Assembly: GCF_001476285.1 (NCBI RefSeq)
Contig: NZ_LDRU01000020.1
Span: 98,429-162,428 of the forward strand
Direction: 5' to 3'
DNA length: 64,000 bases
DNA from: Microbacterium testaceum
GTDB lineage: Bacteria; Actinomycetota; Actinomycetes; Actinomycetales; Microbacteriaceae
The position numbers and the translations under genes were made by a program. The notes beneath the pieces were generated by a model. That model ran no database searches. It saw only the letters and a list, made by a program, of their open reading frames with translations, and had not been told where the DNA came from. Shown here piece after piece: positions 1 through 10,345 of this stretch. Positions within the stretch are counted from its first letter, which is position 1, and every line of letters begins with the position of its first letter.

Positions 1-91
1 GAAGAACGGGAATCGGGCATGGATGCGGCCTCGGGTCGGGCGGGCGTCACGTCAGGACGGGGATCGGGAGCCGTGTGGAAGACTTGCTCCG

Positions 92-1219
92 ATGTCTCTC
101 AGCCTACCGGCGGACCCGCCGCGTTCCCGGAGCCTCACCGGTGTGGTGGAGCAGTCGATCGCCGCCCTCGAGGGACGCTCGGACTGGTTCGCCCCCGCGC
201 GCAGCGCGGTCGTCTTCGTCGTCGACGGTCTCGGCGCCCACAACCTCGCCGCCCGGCGGGGGCACGCGCGCTTCCTCGGTTCGACGGGGGGTCGCCGCGA
301 CGTCGCGCGCACGGTCTTCCCCTCCACGACGGCGGCGGCCCTGACGAGCCTGCTCACCGGCACCGACCCGGGCACGCATGGGATCGTCGGGTATCGCGCC
401 CGCATCCCCGGCACCGACGTCGCGCCGAACCAACTGCACGGCTGGGAGACCGACGGCCTCGACCCGAGAACCTGGCAGCGCAGCGAGCCGCTGTTCGAAC
501 GCGAGGTCGCGAGCGGTCGGCCGTGCTTCGTCGTCTCCCGACCGGAGTACACGCGGACGGGATTCACCGCGGCCACCCTCCGCGGGGCCGAGTTCGTCGC
601 GTCGAACGACCTCGCCGAGCGTGCCGCGACGGCGGCCGATCTGGCGGCGCGCCACCCCGGTGCGCTGGTCTACCTCTATGCGCCGGAGCTCGACACCGCC
701 GGACACCGCGACGGCACCGAGTCCGATCGCTGGATCACCGCGCTCGAGCGCGTCGACGCCGCGGCCCAGCTGCTCGCCTCCACCGCCGATGCGACCACCG
801 GCATCCTGATCACCGCCGATCACGGAATGGTCGACGTCCCCGCCCGTCGACACGTGCTCCTCGGCGACGGCGACCCGCTGGTCGACGGGGTCGCCCTCCT
901 CGGCGGCGAACCGCGGATGTTGCACCTCTACGCGGAGCCCGGGCGAGCGGATGCCGTGGCCACGGCGTGGCGAGAGCGCGAGCACGCGCGGGCCTGGGTG
1001 CTCACCCGTGACGAGGCGATCGCGGCGGGCCTTTTCGGCACCGTGGCGGATGACGTCCGCGAGCGGATCGGCGACGTCGTCGTCGCCGCGCGAGGGCGCT
1101 ACGCGTACTACGACGACCGCGAGACCGACAAACGCCCGCAGAGCATGGTCGGGCAGCACGGATCCCTCACCGACGAGGAGCGGACGGTCCCGCTCCTGCG
1201 CCTCGGCGCGTTCGCCTGA
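92..1219 (+). CDS. Alkaline phosphatase superfamily hydrolase (nucleotide pyrophosphatase/phosphodiesterase-like)
   Basis: This 375-residue protein has the metal-site layout of the alkaline phosphatase superfamily. An early Asp lies in VVDGLG (about residue 45), and a probable Thr nucleophile lies in FPSTTAAA (about 79) ahead of LTGTDPGTHGIVGY. ELDTAGH, ITADHGMVD and GQHG follow in the expected order. Such enzymes hydrolyse phosphodiester or pyrophosphate bonds; the substrate cannot be read here. No signal peptide is evident, so it is probably cytoplasmic. I chose the ATG at 92 because the family starts near SLPADPP and the upstream extension to 23 looks unlike protein. It converges on sepH, with six bases between the stop codons. 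A neighbouring position to sepH and dut is common in actinobacteria. Confidence 0.8.
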   Translation: MSLSLPADPPRSRSLTGVVEQSIAALEGRSDWFAPARSAVVFVVDGLGAHNLAARRGHARFLGSTGGRRDVARTVFPSTTAAALTSLLTGTDPGTHGIVGYRARIPGTDVAPNQLHGWETDGLDPRTWQRSEPLFEREVASGRPCFVVSRPEYTRTGFTAATLRGAEFVASNDLAERAATAADLAARHPGALVYLYAPELDTAGHRDGTESDRWITALERVDAAAQLLASTADATTGILITADHGMVDVPARRHVLLGDGDPLVDGVALLGGEPRMLHLYAEPGRADAVATAWREREHARAWVLTRDEAIAAGLFGTVADDVRERIGDVVVAARGRYAYYDDRETDKRPQSMVGQHGSLTDEERTVPLLRLGAFA

Positions 1220-1225
1220 GCCCGC

Positions 1226-2281
1226 TCAGCTCTCGTCGGAGCGCGCCCCGAACACGATCTCGTCCCACGAGGGCATCGACGGGCGGCCCTTGGCCCGGCG
1301 ACCCGCGTCGTTGCCCGACGCCGCGGGGCCGGACGAGGAGGCGTTCTCGGGCTCGGGCGCCGGCTCGACGGCCGGGTCGCTGTAGCCCGGTTCGACGGCG
1401 TCGAAGAGCGCGACCGGTGCGCCCACAGGGCGCGGGGCCGGGGCCTCGGGCGCGGTGGTTCCGGGCAGCGGCTCGCGCTGGCCGCGCCGACGGCGGAGAG
1501 CCTCGAGAAGGTCGGCGGTCTCCGACGATGTCACCGGCACATCGGGCGCGCGCTTGATCGCCGCCGCCTGTACGGCTGCCGCCACGGGTCCGGTGGCCTC
1601 GACGCCCGGCTCGTCTTCGATGTCGATCTTGCGCGGGCCGAACGACCCGCTGTCGAAGCGCGACTCGTCCTTGGGGAGCGGGCTGTCCAGGGCGCGCAGT
1701 CGTGGGATGAGGCCCTCGGGAAGCGACCCCTGGCGTGACAGCTGGATCGCGTCGGCGTTCTGAGGCGAGAGCGTGCTGCGGCGGGGGTCGAAGCTCCAGC
1801 GGGCATCGTGATCGATGCCGTTCGCCGTGAACTCGAGCTTGACCATCCAGCCGGACGATTCCTTCCAGCTGGTCCAGCGTTCCGCGGAAGCGCCGGCCTC
1901 ACCGAGCTTCGCGCGCACGGCGGTGCCGAAGGTGATGGGGGAGTCGTGTTCGAGAGCGCCCCCGAGAAGCACGGGCACGGCCAGCGCCTGGGCGACGACA
2001 TGCTCGCGCTCGGCCAGCACCGGACCCTCGAACCGCTCCACGTCCTCGACGCGGGCGTTCAGCAGGGTCGCGACCTCACGGGCGGTGAGGCCGGAGCGGA
2101 TGTGCGCCTGGATCTCGCGCGGGCTGGGGCGGGGTCCACGATCGTCGTCTTCACGGTCGCGACGGGCCCGACGCGCTTGCACGCGCATCACCTCGTCGAG
2201 GGCGAGAGCGAATCGTTCACCCGATTCGGTCGCGACGACGAGGACGTCATCTTCGGTTCCGATGACTTTGAGCTGCTCCAT
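1226..2281 (-). CDS. sepH: Septation protein SepH (DUF3071)
   Basis: The 351-residue product begins MEQLKVIGTEDD and has the conserved N-terminal DUF3071 domain. A helix-turn-helix-like stretch follows (REIQAHIRSGLTAREVATLLN, about residues 54-74). The C-terminal half is low-complexity, rich in Pro, Ala, Glu and Ser, and ends in an Arg/Lys patch and PSWDEIVFG. SepH is an actinobacterial cell-division factor that promotes FtsZ assembly in Streptomyces and mycobacteria; that role is inferred by family. The start at 2281 is preferred over the ATG at 2290 because family members open with the MxxLKVxG motif. The gene is divergent from the DUF4193 gene, with about 220 bp between them. Confidence 0.85.
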   Translation of the reverse strand: MEQLKVIGTEDDVLVVATESGERFALALDEVMRVQARRARRDREDDDRGPRPSPREIQAHIRSGLTAREVATLLNARVEDVERFEGPVLAEREHVVAQALAVPVLLGGALEHDSPITFGTAVRAKLGEAGASAERWTSWKESSGWMVKLEFTANGIDHDARWSFDPRRSTLSPQNADAIQLSRQGSLPEGLIPRLRALDSPLPKDESRFDSGSFGPRKIDIEDEPGVEATGPVAAAVQAAAIKRAPDVPVTSSETADLLEALRRRRGQREPLPGTTAPEAPAPRPVGAPVALFDAVEPGYSDPAVEPAPEPENASSSGPAASGNDAGRRAKGRPSMPSWDEIVFGARSDES

Positions 2282-2502
2282 GCGAAACACCCCTCCGATC
2301 TGCGGTCGACGCCCATGCTGACACGGCCGTTCCCCGGTTCCGGGAATATCGCGGGCGCGCCGCGAGTTTCACGCCTCGCCCGAAACGCAACCCGCCTCGC
2401 GAGCATTTGCTTATCGAGGTCGGGTCATGCAAACTATGGCCGCCCGATCGGGTACCCGACGGCGCACAGCACCACAATCACCGGAAGTAGAGACCAGCAC
2501 GC

Positions 2503-2796
2503 ATGGCCACCGATTACGACGCACCGCGCAAGACCGAGGACGACAGCGAGTCGATCGAGGCCCTCAAGGAGCGCGTGCCTGACAAGACGTCGGGATCGAT
2601 CGACAACGAGGATGCCGACAACCCCTCGGGCTTCGAACTCCCCGGGGCCGATCTGTCCGACATCGAACTCGACGTCGTCGTCCTCCCGCCGCAGGAAGAC
2701 GAGTTCACGTGCATGAACTGCTTCCTCGTCAAGCACCGCTCGCAGATCGACCACGAGAGCGGCAACGGCTTCATCTGCGCGGAGTGCGCAGCCTGA
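2503..2796 (+). CDS. DUF4193 family small zinc-ribbon-like protein
   Basis: This 97-residue acidic protein has a disordered N-terminal half and a C-terminal CxxC...CxxC pair ([14 protein letters not shown] and FICAECAA) that looks like a small zinc ribbon. It matches the actinobacteria-specific DUF4193 family, which sits next to dut in this order; its biochemical role is not established as far as I know. An ATG start is preceded by a weak AG-rich ribosome site. Its 3' end overlaps the 3' end of the convergent DUF3093 gene by 26 bases. Confidence 0.85.
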   Translation: MATDYDAPRKTEDDSESIEALKERVPDKTSGSIDNEDADNPSGFELPGADLSDIELDVVVLPPQEDEFTCMNCFLVKHRSQIDHESGNGFICAECAA

Positions 2797-3262
2797 GCTG
2801 AGCACGCTGGATCGCCGCAACGAGGCGATCCGGCGTCCGGGTGGACACCACCCACGAAGGAGTCGGATCCTCGGGGTCGGTCACGGGAACCGTGACGACC
2901 CCGTCGATGCCGCCCCGGATCACATGCCACGCCCGATGGTCGAGACCACTCCCTCGGGCCGTGCGAGCGGCGTCGCCCTCGACGCCGAACGGCTCTCCGA
3001 GCAGCTCGACGGGGATGTGCGCACGGCCGGCGTGCAGCTCGCCCTCGCGGATCTCGACGACAGGGGAGATCGCCAGGAGGCCGACCACGATCGCGACCGA
3101 CACGACCAGCCCGATGAAAAGGGCGAGGGTCGTGTTCAGAGGCGAGAAGACGACGGCGGCCATGGGGCCGCAGACGGCCGCGGCGACCAGCGCCCACAGC
3201 GACGGGCTGAGGCGCTCTCGGTACTCGACTCCGGTGCGGATGCCGCACCCCCTCTTCTGCAT
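2771..3262 (-). CDS. DUF3093 family membrane protein
   Basis: The 163-residue product carries the [12 protein letters not shown] opening typical of DUF3093. Two hydrophobic segments follow (about residues 20-40 and 43-62) and then a soluble C-terminal domain ([35 protein letters not shown]). The family is actinobacterial and of unknown function. The ATG at 3262 is the first in-frame start before the family motif. It is divergent from dut with only 12 bp between starts and converges with DUF4193, whose last 26 bases it overlaps. Confidence 0.8.
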   Translation of the reverse strand: MQKRGCGIRTGVEYRERLSPSLWALVAAAVCGPMAAVVFSPLNTTLALFIGLVVSVAIVVGLLAISPVVEIREGELHAGRAHIPVELLGEPFGVEGDAARTARGSGLDHRAWHVIRGGIDGVVTVPVTDPEDPTPSWVVSTRTPDRLVAAIQRAQLRLRTPRR

Positions 3263-3274
3263 TACCCTCGTGGG

Positions 3275-3730
3275 GTGACCGAAACGGTGGATGTCCTCAT
3301 TGTCGCATCCGAGCCTCCGGTCTTCGCCCACCCGGGCGACGCCGGAGCCGACCTGACCTCCGCGGAGGCCCTGCGTCTCGAACCCGGTCGACGCGCGCTC
3401 GTGTCCACCGGGGTCCGCATCGCGCTGCCCGAGGGTTACGCTGCGTTCGTCGTCCCGCGCAGCGGACTGGCCGCCAAGCACGGCATCACGATCGTCAACT
3501 CTCCGGGGACGATCGATGCGGGCTATCGCGGCGAGATCAAGGTCGCCCTCCTCAACACAGACCTCGACGAGGCCTACGACATCTCCGTGGGCGACCGCAT
3601 CGCCCAGCTCATCGTGATGCCCGTCCCGCCCGTGCGCTTCGTCCCCGTCGACGACCTGCCCGACAGTGTGCGCGGCGAGGGCGGATTCGGATCGAGCGGA
3701 TACCAGAACCTTCAAGGGAGCACCCGATGA
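3275..3730 (+). CDS. dut: Deoxyuridine 5'-triphosphate nucleotidohydrolase
   Basis: dUTPase hydrolyses dUTP to dUMP and pyrophosphate, keeping uracil out of DNA and feeding thymidylate synthesis. The 151-residue protein shows the trimeric dUTPase motifs in order: [33 protein letters not shown] with the catalytic Asp, and the C-terminal GGFGSSGYQ loop. The GTG at 3275 is chosen because the family begins close to the VDVLIV strand. It heads a coupled operon: its stop overlaps the start of the DUF3710 gene by four bases (ATGA). The order dut-DUF3710-DUF3159 is conserved across actinobacteria. Confidence 0.93.
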   Translation: MTETVDVLIVASEPPVFAHPGDAGADLTSAEALRLEPGRRALVSTGVRIALPEGYAAFVVPRSGLAAKHGITIVNSPGTIDAGYRGEIKVALLNTDLDEAYDISVGDRIAQLIVMPVPPVRFVPVDDLPDSVRGEGGFGSSGYQNLQGSTR

Positions 3731-4356
3731 CCGACGACGCTCAGCCCACCTCCGAAACCGACGACGCCGCCCTCGAGGTGGCGATCTCCGCGAAAAGCGC
3801 TCCCGCTGATCGCGAAAGCAGCGGGCCGTTCGACGAGGCGGAGGCGAACCCGGTTCGCCCGTACATCGATCTCGGCGGCATCAAGATCCTTCCGCGCGAA
3901 GGCCTGAACCTCCGGCTCGAGGTCGAGGAGCAGACGAAGCGGATCGTGGCCGTCGGCCTCGATTACGCCGACTCCACCCTCCAGGTGCAGCCGTTCGCCG
4001 CTCCCCGCACGAGCGGGCTGTGGGGCGAGACTCGCGAACAGATCCGTCAGCAGGTCAAGCAGCAGGGCGGTCGCGTCGAGGAGCGCGAGGGCCCTCTGGG
4101 TCCCGAACTGCTCGCCGAGGTCCCGGTCATGGGTGGCGCCGAGGGGGCGGGCAAGCGCCTCGCGCGCTTCGTCGGCGTCGACGGTCCGCGGTGGTTCCTG
4201 CGCGGCGTCATCGGGGGAGCGGCCACGACCGACGTCGAAGCCGCGGCGGCTGTCGAAGATCTCTACCGATCGATCGTCGTGGTGCGGGGCGGTTCGCCCA
4301 TGCCGCCGCGCGACCTGATTCCCCTCCGGATGCCGGCGACCCCCGGCACGGCATGA
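3727..4356 (+). CDS. DUF3710 family protein
   Basis: The 209-residue soluble protein has an acidic N-terminal tail and then the DUF3710 core ([56 protein letters not shown]). The function of this actinobacterial family is unknown. It is translationally coupled on both sides, with ATGA overlaps to dut upstream and to the DUF3159 gene downstream, so the three products should be made together. Confidence 0.85.
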   Translation: MTDDAQPTSETDDAALEVAISAKSAPADRESSGPFDEAEANPVRPYIDLGGIKILPREGLNLRLEVEEQTKRIVAVGLDYADSTLQVQPFAAPRTSGLWGETREQIRQQVKQQGGRVEEREGPLGPELLAEVPVMGGAEGAGKRLARFVGVDGPRWFLRGVIGGAATTDVEAAAAVEDLYRSIVVVRGGSPMPPRDLIPLRMPATPGTA

Positions 4357-5120
4357 GCGACGACGCGGCACGCCCGACGCGCGAGGGCGAGAACGTTCCC
4401 CTCGAACCGCCCGCCGCGGCCGACAGCCTGAGCGCTGCGCTCGGCAACGCGGCTCGACGCGCGGGCCTGGATCCGTCTGCTCACGCGTCGACCGGCTCGG
4501 CCGTGTGGTCGGCGATGGGCGGGTGGCGCGGCATCCTGGAATCGGTCCTGCCGTCGCTGGCGTTCGTCGTGCTCTTCACGGTCACCATCGATCCGACGAC
4601 GGGGCAGGGGAACCTGTGGCTCAGCCTCGGCGTGTCGGTGGGCATCGCCCTCGTCTTCACGATCGCGCGACTGATCGCGAAGTCCCCGCCGAGCGCCGCC
4701 ATCGGGGGCCTGCTCGCGACCGTGGCGGCGGCAGTCCTCGCGCTCGTCACGGGCCGGGGCCAGGACAACTTCGTGTTCGGGTTCTTCACGAACGGCGCGT
4801 ACGGCACCGCGTTCCTGGTCTCCGCCCTGGTGGGCTGGCCGCTGATCGGTCTGGCGGCGGGCTACCTGACGGGGGAGGGCACCAGCTGGCGCGCCGACCG
4901 TCGCAAACGCCGGACTTACGTGTGGCTGTCCGTCGCCTGGGCCGCCCTGTTCGCGGCGCGCCTGATCGTGCAGCTGCCGCTGTACTTCGCCGGCGACGTC
5001 GTGGCGCTCGGCACGCTCAAGATCGTGATGGGCCTTCCGCTGTTCGCGCCGATGCTCGCCGTGACCTGGCTCACGGTCCGCGCCCTGGGACCTGCTCGCT
5101 CCGTTGCGCGCGAAGACTGA
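4353..5120 (+). CDS. DUF3159 family integral membrane protein
   Basis: The 255-residue product has a soluble N-terminus of about 50 residues followed by roughly six hydrophobic segments (SVLPSLAFVVLFTVTI through LPLFAPMLAVTWLTV). It also has the conserved GRGQDNFVFGFFTNGAYG loop typical of DUF3159. The function is unknown. The ATG at 4353 overlaps the preceding stop by four bases. The stop lies only three bases before the palindrome that precedes acnA, so the palindrome could also influence the end of this operon. Confidence 0.85.
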   Translation: MSDDAARPTREGENVPLEPPAAADSLSAALGNAARRAGLDPSAHASTGSAVWSAMGGWRGILESVLPSLAFVVLFTVTIDPTTGQGNLWLSLGVSVGIALVFTIARLIAKSPPSAAIGGLLATVAAAVLALVTGRGQDNFVFGFFTNGAYGTAFLVSALVGWPLIGLAAGYLTGEGTSWRADRRKRRTYVWLSVAWAALFAARLIVQLPLYFAGDVVALGTLKIVMGLPLFAPMLAVTWLTVRALGPARSVARED

Positions 5121-5123
5121 TAC

Positions 5124-5147
5124 ATTTATCTTGATATCAAGATAAAT
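5124..5147. promoter_or_regulatory. Perfect 24-bp palindrome, probable regulator-binding site upstream of aconitase
   Basis: A perfect 24-bp inverted repeat without spacer is centred between 5135 and 5136 (core CTTGATATCAAG, flanks ATTTAT/ATAAAT). It is strikingly AT-rich in a 70% GC genome and ends 109 bp before the acnA start. This layout fits a dimeric regulator, most plausibly of the MarR type. Streptomyces TamR, a MarR protein responding to citrate and aconitate, is recalled to act at aconitase promoters. No regulator gene lies beside it. Confidence 0.6.
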
Positions 5148-5256
5148 ACCCGTCTTCAGCGCGGTTAGGTCGGCCTTCCTGGCAGCGACCGAGCGGCGCG
5201 GGGAAGATGGGATTCGCGGGCTGACGCCTGCGCATTCGCCGACGAAGGAGACGATC

Positions 5257-8097
<2,841 letters not shown>

Positions 8098-8116
8098 CCC
8101 ACCGCGCGCCGGCCAG

Positions 8117-8150
8117 GAGCGCCCACCCCGATCCTTCGGGGTGGGCGCTC
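8117..8150 (+). terminator. Intrinsic terminator after acnA
   Basis: A perfect 15-bp stem (8117-8131 with 8136-8150) closes a TCCT loop 20 bases after the acnA stop. It lacks a long T-tract, which is usual for actinobacterial terminators. Confidence 0.85.
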
Positions 8151-8332
8151 TTCGCATCCATCGGGCTCGGCCCACGCGAACCGGACCGCGACGACGGCGA
8201 ACGCCCTCTGTCGCTCATCGTCGAGAGAGCATGCGGACCCGGGACGCAAGCCGTTGCCGGGCCCCGACCAGCCCCCGAGACTAGAATCGACACGTACGCG
8301 CGTCCCCGCGCGCACCGCACGAGAGGAGTCTT

Positions 8333-10282
8333 ATGGCTCTCCTACCCGGCATTCACGGCCCCCGTGACCTCGACGGCCTGAGCACCGACGACCTGCGCCA
8401 ACTGGCCGCGGAGGTCCGCGCTTTCCTCGTCGAGAACGTCTCCCGCACCGGCGGACACCTCGGTCCGAATCTCGGCGTCGTCGAGCTGACGATCGCCCTC
8501 CACAAGGTCTTCGACTCTCCGGCCGATCCGATCATCTTCGACACGGGGCACCAGTCCTACGTGCACAAGATGCTCACCGGTCGCCAGGACTTCGCGAACC
8601 TGCGCTCGCGCGGCGGCCTCGCCGGATACCCGCAGCGAGCCGAGAGCGAACACGACATCGTCGAGTCCTCCCACGCCTCCAGCTCGCTCAGCTGGGCCGA
8701 CGGCGTCTCACGGGCCTTCAGTCGCACGGGGCGCCGCGATCGTCACGTCGTCGCCGTCGTCGGTGACGGTGCGCTCACGGGTGGCATGACGTGGGAGGCG
8801 CTGAACAACATCAGCGACGACAACGATCGCAACCTCGTCATCGTCGTGAACGACAACGGTCGCTCGTACGCGCCCACCATCGGAGGGATGGCGCGTTACC
8901 TCAACCGTGTGCGCACGAATGAGGCCTATCGCACGCTGCACCGCGGCTCCGACACTCTGTTCCGCCGTCTGGGGCCCGCCGCTCGCGCGGTCTACCGTGG
9001 CGTCCGCGGCGGCACCCACGGGTTCCTCTCGCGCTTCACCAACAACGAGGCGCTCTACAGCAACCTCGACATCAAGTACCTCGGTCCGATCGACGGGCAC
9101 GACTTCGAGTCGCTCATCGAGACACTCGAACTCGCCAAGTCCTACGGCGCTCCCGTGATCGTCCACGCGATCACCGACAAGGGAAGCGGTTACGCGCCCG
9201 CCATGAGCGACGAGGCCGATCAGTTCCACGCTGTGGGCAAGATCGACCCGGTCACCGGTGAGGCCGTGGGCTCGGGCGGCGGCACGCAGTGGACCGATGT
9301 GTTCGCCGAAGAACTCCTCGCCGTCGGTGCCGAGCGAGAGGACGTCATCGCCATGACCGCCGCGATGCTGCGCCCGACCGGCCTGCAGCAGTTCGCCGAA
9401 CGCTTCCCGGAGCGGGTGTACGACGTCGGCATCGCCGAGCAGCACGCGGTCGCCTCGGCCGCGGGTCTGGCCTTCGGCGGCCTGCACCCCGTCGTCGCGA
9501 TCTACGCCACGTTCATGAACCGGGCGTTCGACCAGGTCATGATGGACGTCGCGCTGCACAGAGCGGGTGTCACGTTCGTGCTGGACCGCGCGGGGGTCAC
9601 GGGCCCCGACGGCCCGAGCCATCACGGCATCTGGGACCTCGCCATGCTGCAGCTCGTCCCCGGCATCCGCATCGCCGCGCCGCGCGACGCAACGCGACTG
9701 CGCGAGGAGTTCCGCGAGGCCACGGCCATCGAGGACGCGCCGACGGTCGTGCGGTACCCCAAGGGCAAGGTGAACGCCGACGTCGAGGCGATCGAGCGCT
9801 TGCACGACGGTGTCGACGTGCTCAGCCGAGGCTCGAGCCCAGACGTCCTCCTCGTCGGTATCGGCCCGATGGTGCACCTGGCTCTCGAGGTCGCGGAGCG
9901 GCTGAAGGCGCAGGGGATCGGCGCGACCGTCATCGACCCGCGCTGGGCCATTCCCGTGCAGCCGTCGGTCGTCGACCTCGCGCGCGAGCACCGTCTCGTC
10001 ATCACCATCGAGGACGGCATCCGTGTCGGCGGAGTGGGCACCCGCGTGCGCCAGGTCCTGCGCGAGGCCGGCGTCGACACGGCGGTCGACGAGCTCGGCA
10101 TCCCGGACGAGTTCATCGACCACGCCACGCGCGAGCAGATCCTCGAAGATGCCGGTCTCACGGCATCCAAGATCGCCCACGACGTCGTGGCGCAGGTGCT
10201 CGGCACCCGCATCCCGATGGCGCGGCAGACGCCCACCGGCTCGATCCCCACGATCGAGGAGTGGGAGAAGTCCCGGCCCTGA
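8333..10282 (+). CDS. dxs: 1-deoxy-D-xylulose-5-phosphate synthase
   Basis: DXS condenses pyruvate and glyceraldehyde 3-phosphate with thiamine diphosphate, the entry step of the MEP isoprenoid pathway. The 649-residue protein shows TGGHLGPNLG, the ThDP-binding GDGALTGGMTWEALNN, YLGPIDGHD, FPERVYDVGIAEQHAV and DRAGVTGPDGPSHHG, in family order and at usual length. The ATG follows a GAGAGGAG ribosome site. A likely -10 TAGAAT sits at 8282-8287. The gene ends at a bidirectional terminator shared with the convergent fadB. Confidence 0.97.
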   Translation: MALLPGIHGPRDLDGLSTDDLRQLAAEVRAFLVENVSRTGGHLGPNLGVVELTIALHKVFDSPADPIIFDTGHQSYVHKMLTGRQDFANLRSRGGLAGYPQRAESEHDIVESSHASSSLSWADGVSRAFSRTGRRDRHVVAVVGDGALTGGMTWEALNNISDDNDRNLVIVVNDNGRSYAPTIGGMARYLNRVRTNEAYRTLHRGSDTLFRRLGPAARAVYRGVRGGTHGFLSRFTNNEALYSNLDIKYLGPIDGHDFESLIETLELAKSYGAPVIVHAITDKGSGYAPAMSDEADQFHAVGKIDPVTGEAVGSGGGTQWTDVFAEELLAVGAEREDVIAMTAAMLRPTGLQQFAERFPERVYDVGIAEQHAVASAAGLAFGGLHPVVAIYATFMNRAFDQVMMDVALHRAGVTFVLDRAGVTGPDGPSHHGIWDLAMLQLVPGIRIAAPRDATRLREEFREATAIEDAPTVVRYPKGKVNADVEAIERLHDGVDVLSRGSSPDVLLVGIGPMVHLALEVAERLKAQGIGATVIDPRWAIPVQPSVVDLAREHRLVITIEDGIRVGGVGTRVRQVLREAGVDTAVDELGIPDEFIDHATREQILEDAGLTASKIAHDVVAQVLGTRIPMARQTPTGSIPTIEEWEKSRP

Positions 10283-10296
10283 AGCCTCTATCGACC

Positions 10297-10332
10297 ACGA
10301 CGGCGCCGCCCCCTCGGGGACGGCGCCGTCGT
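10297..10332. terminator. Bidirectional terminator between dxs and fadB
   Basis: A perfect 12-bp stem (10297-10308 with 10321-10332) encloses a further CCCC/GGGG pairing. It lies 15 bases after the dxs stop and 14 bases from the fadB stop, so it can end transcription from both sides. Confidence 0.85.
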
Positions 10333-10345
10333 CATGTGCCGGGCC

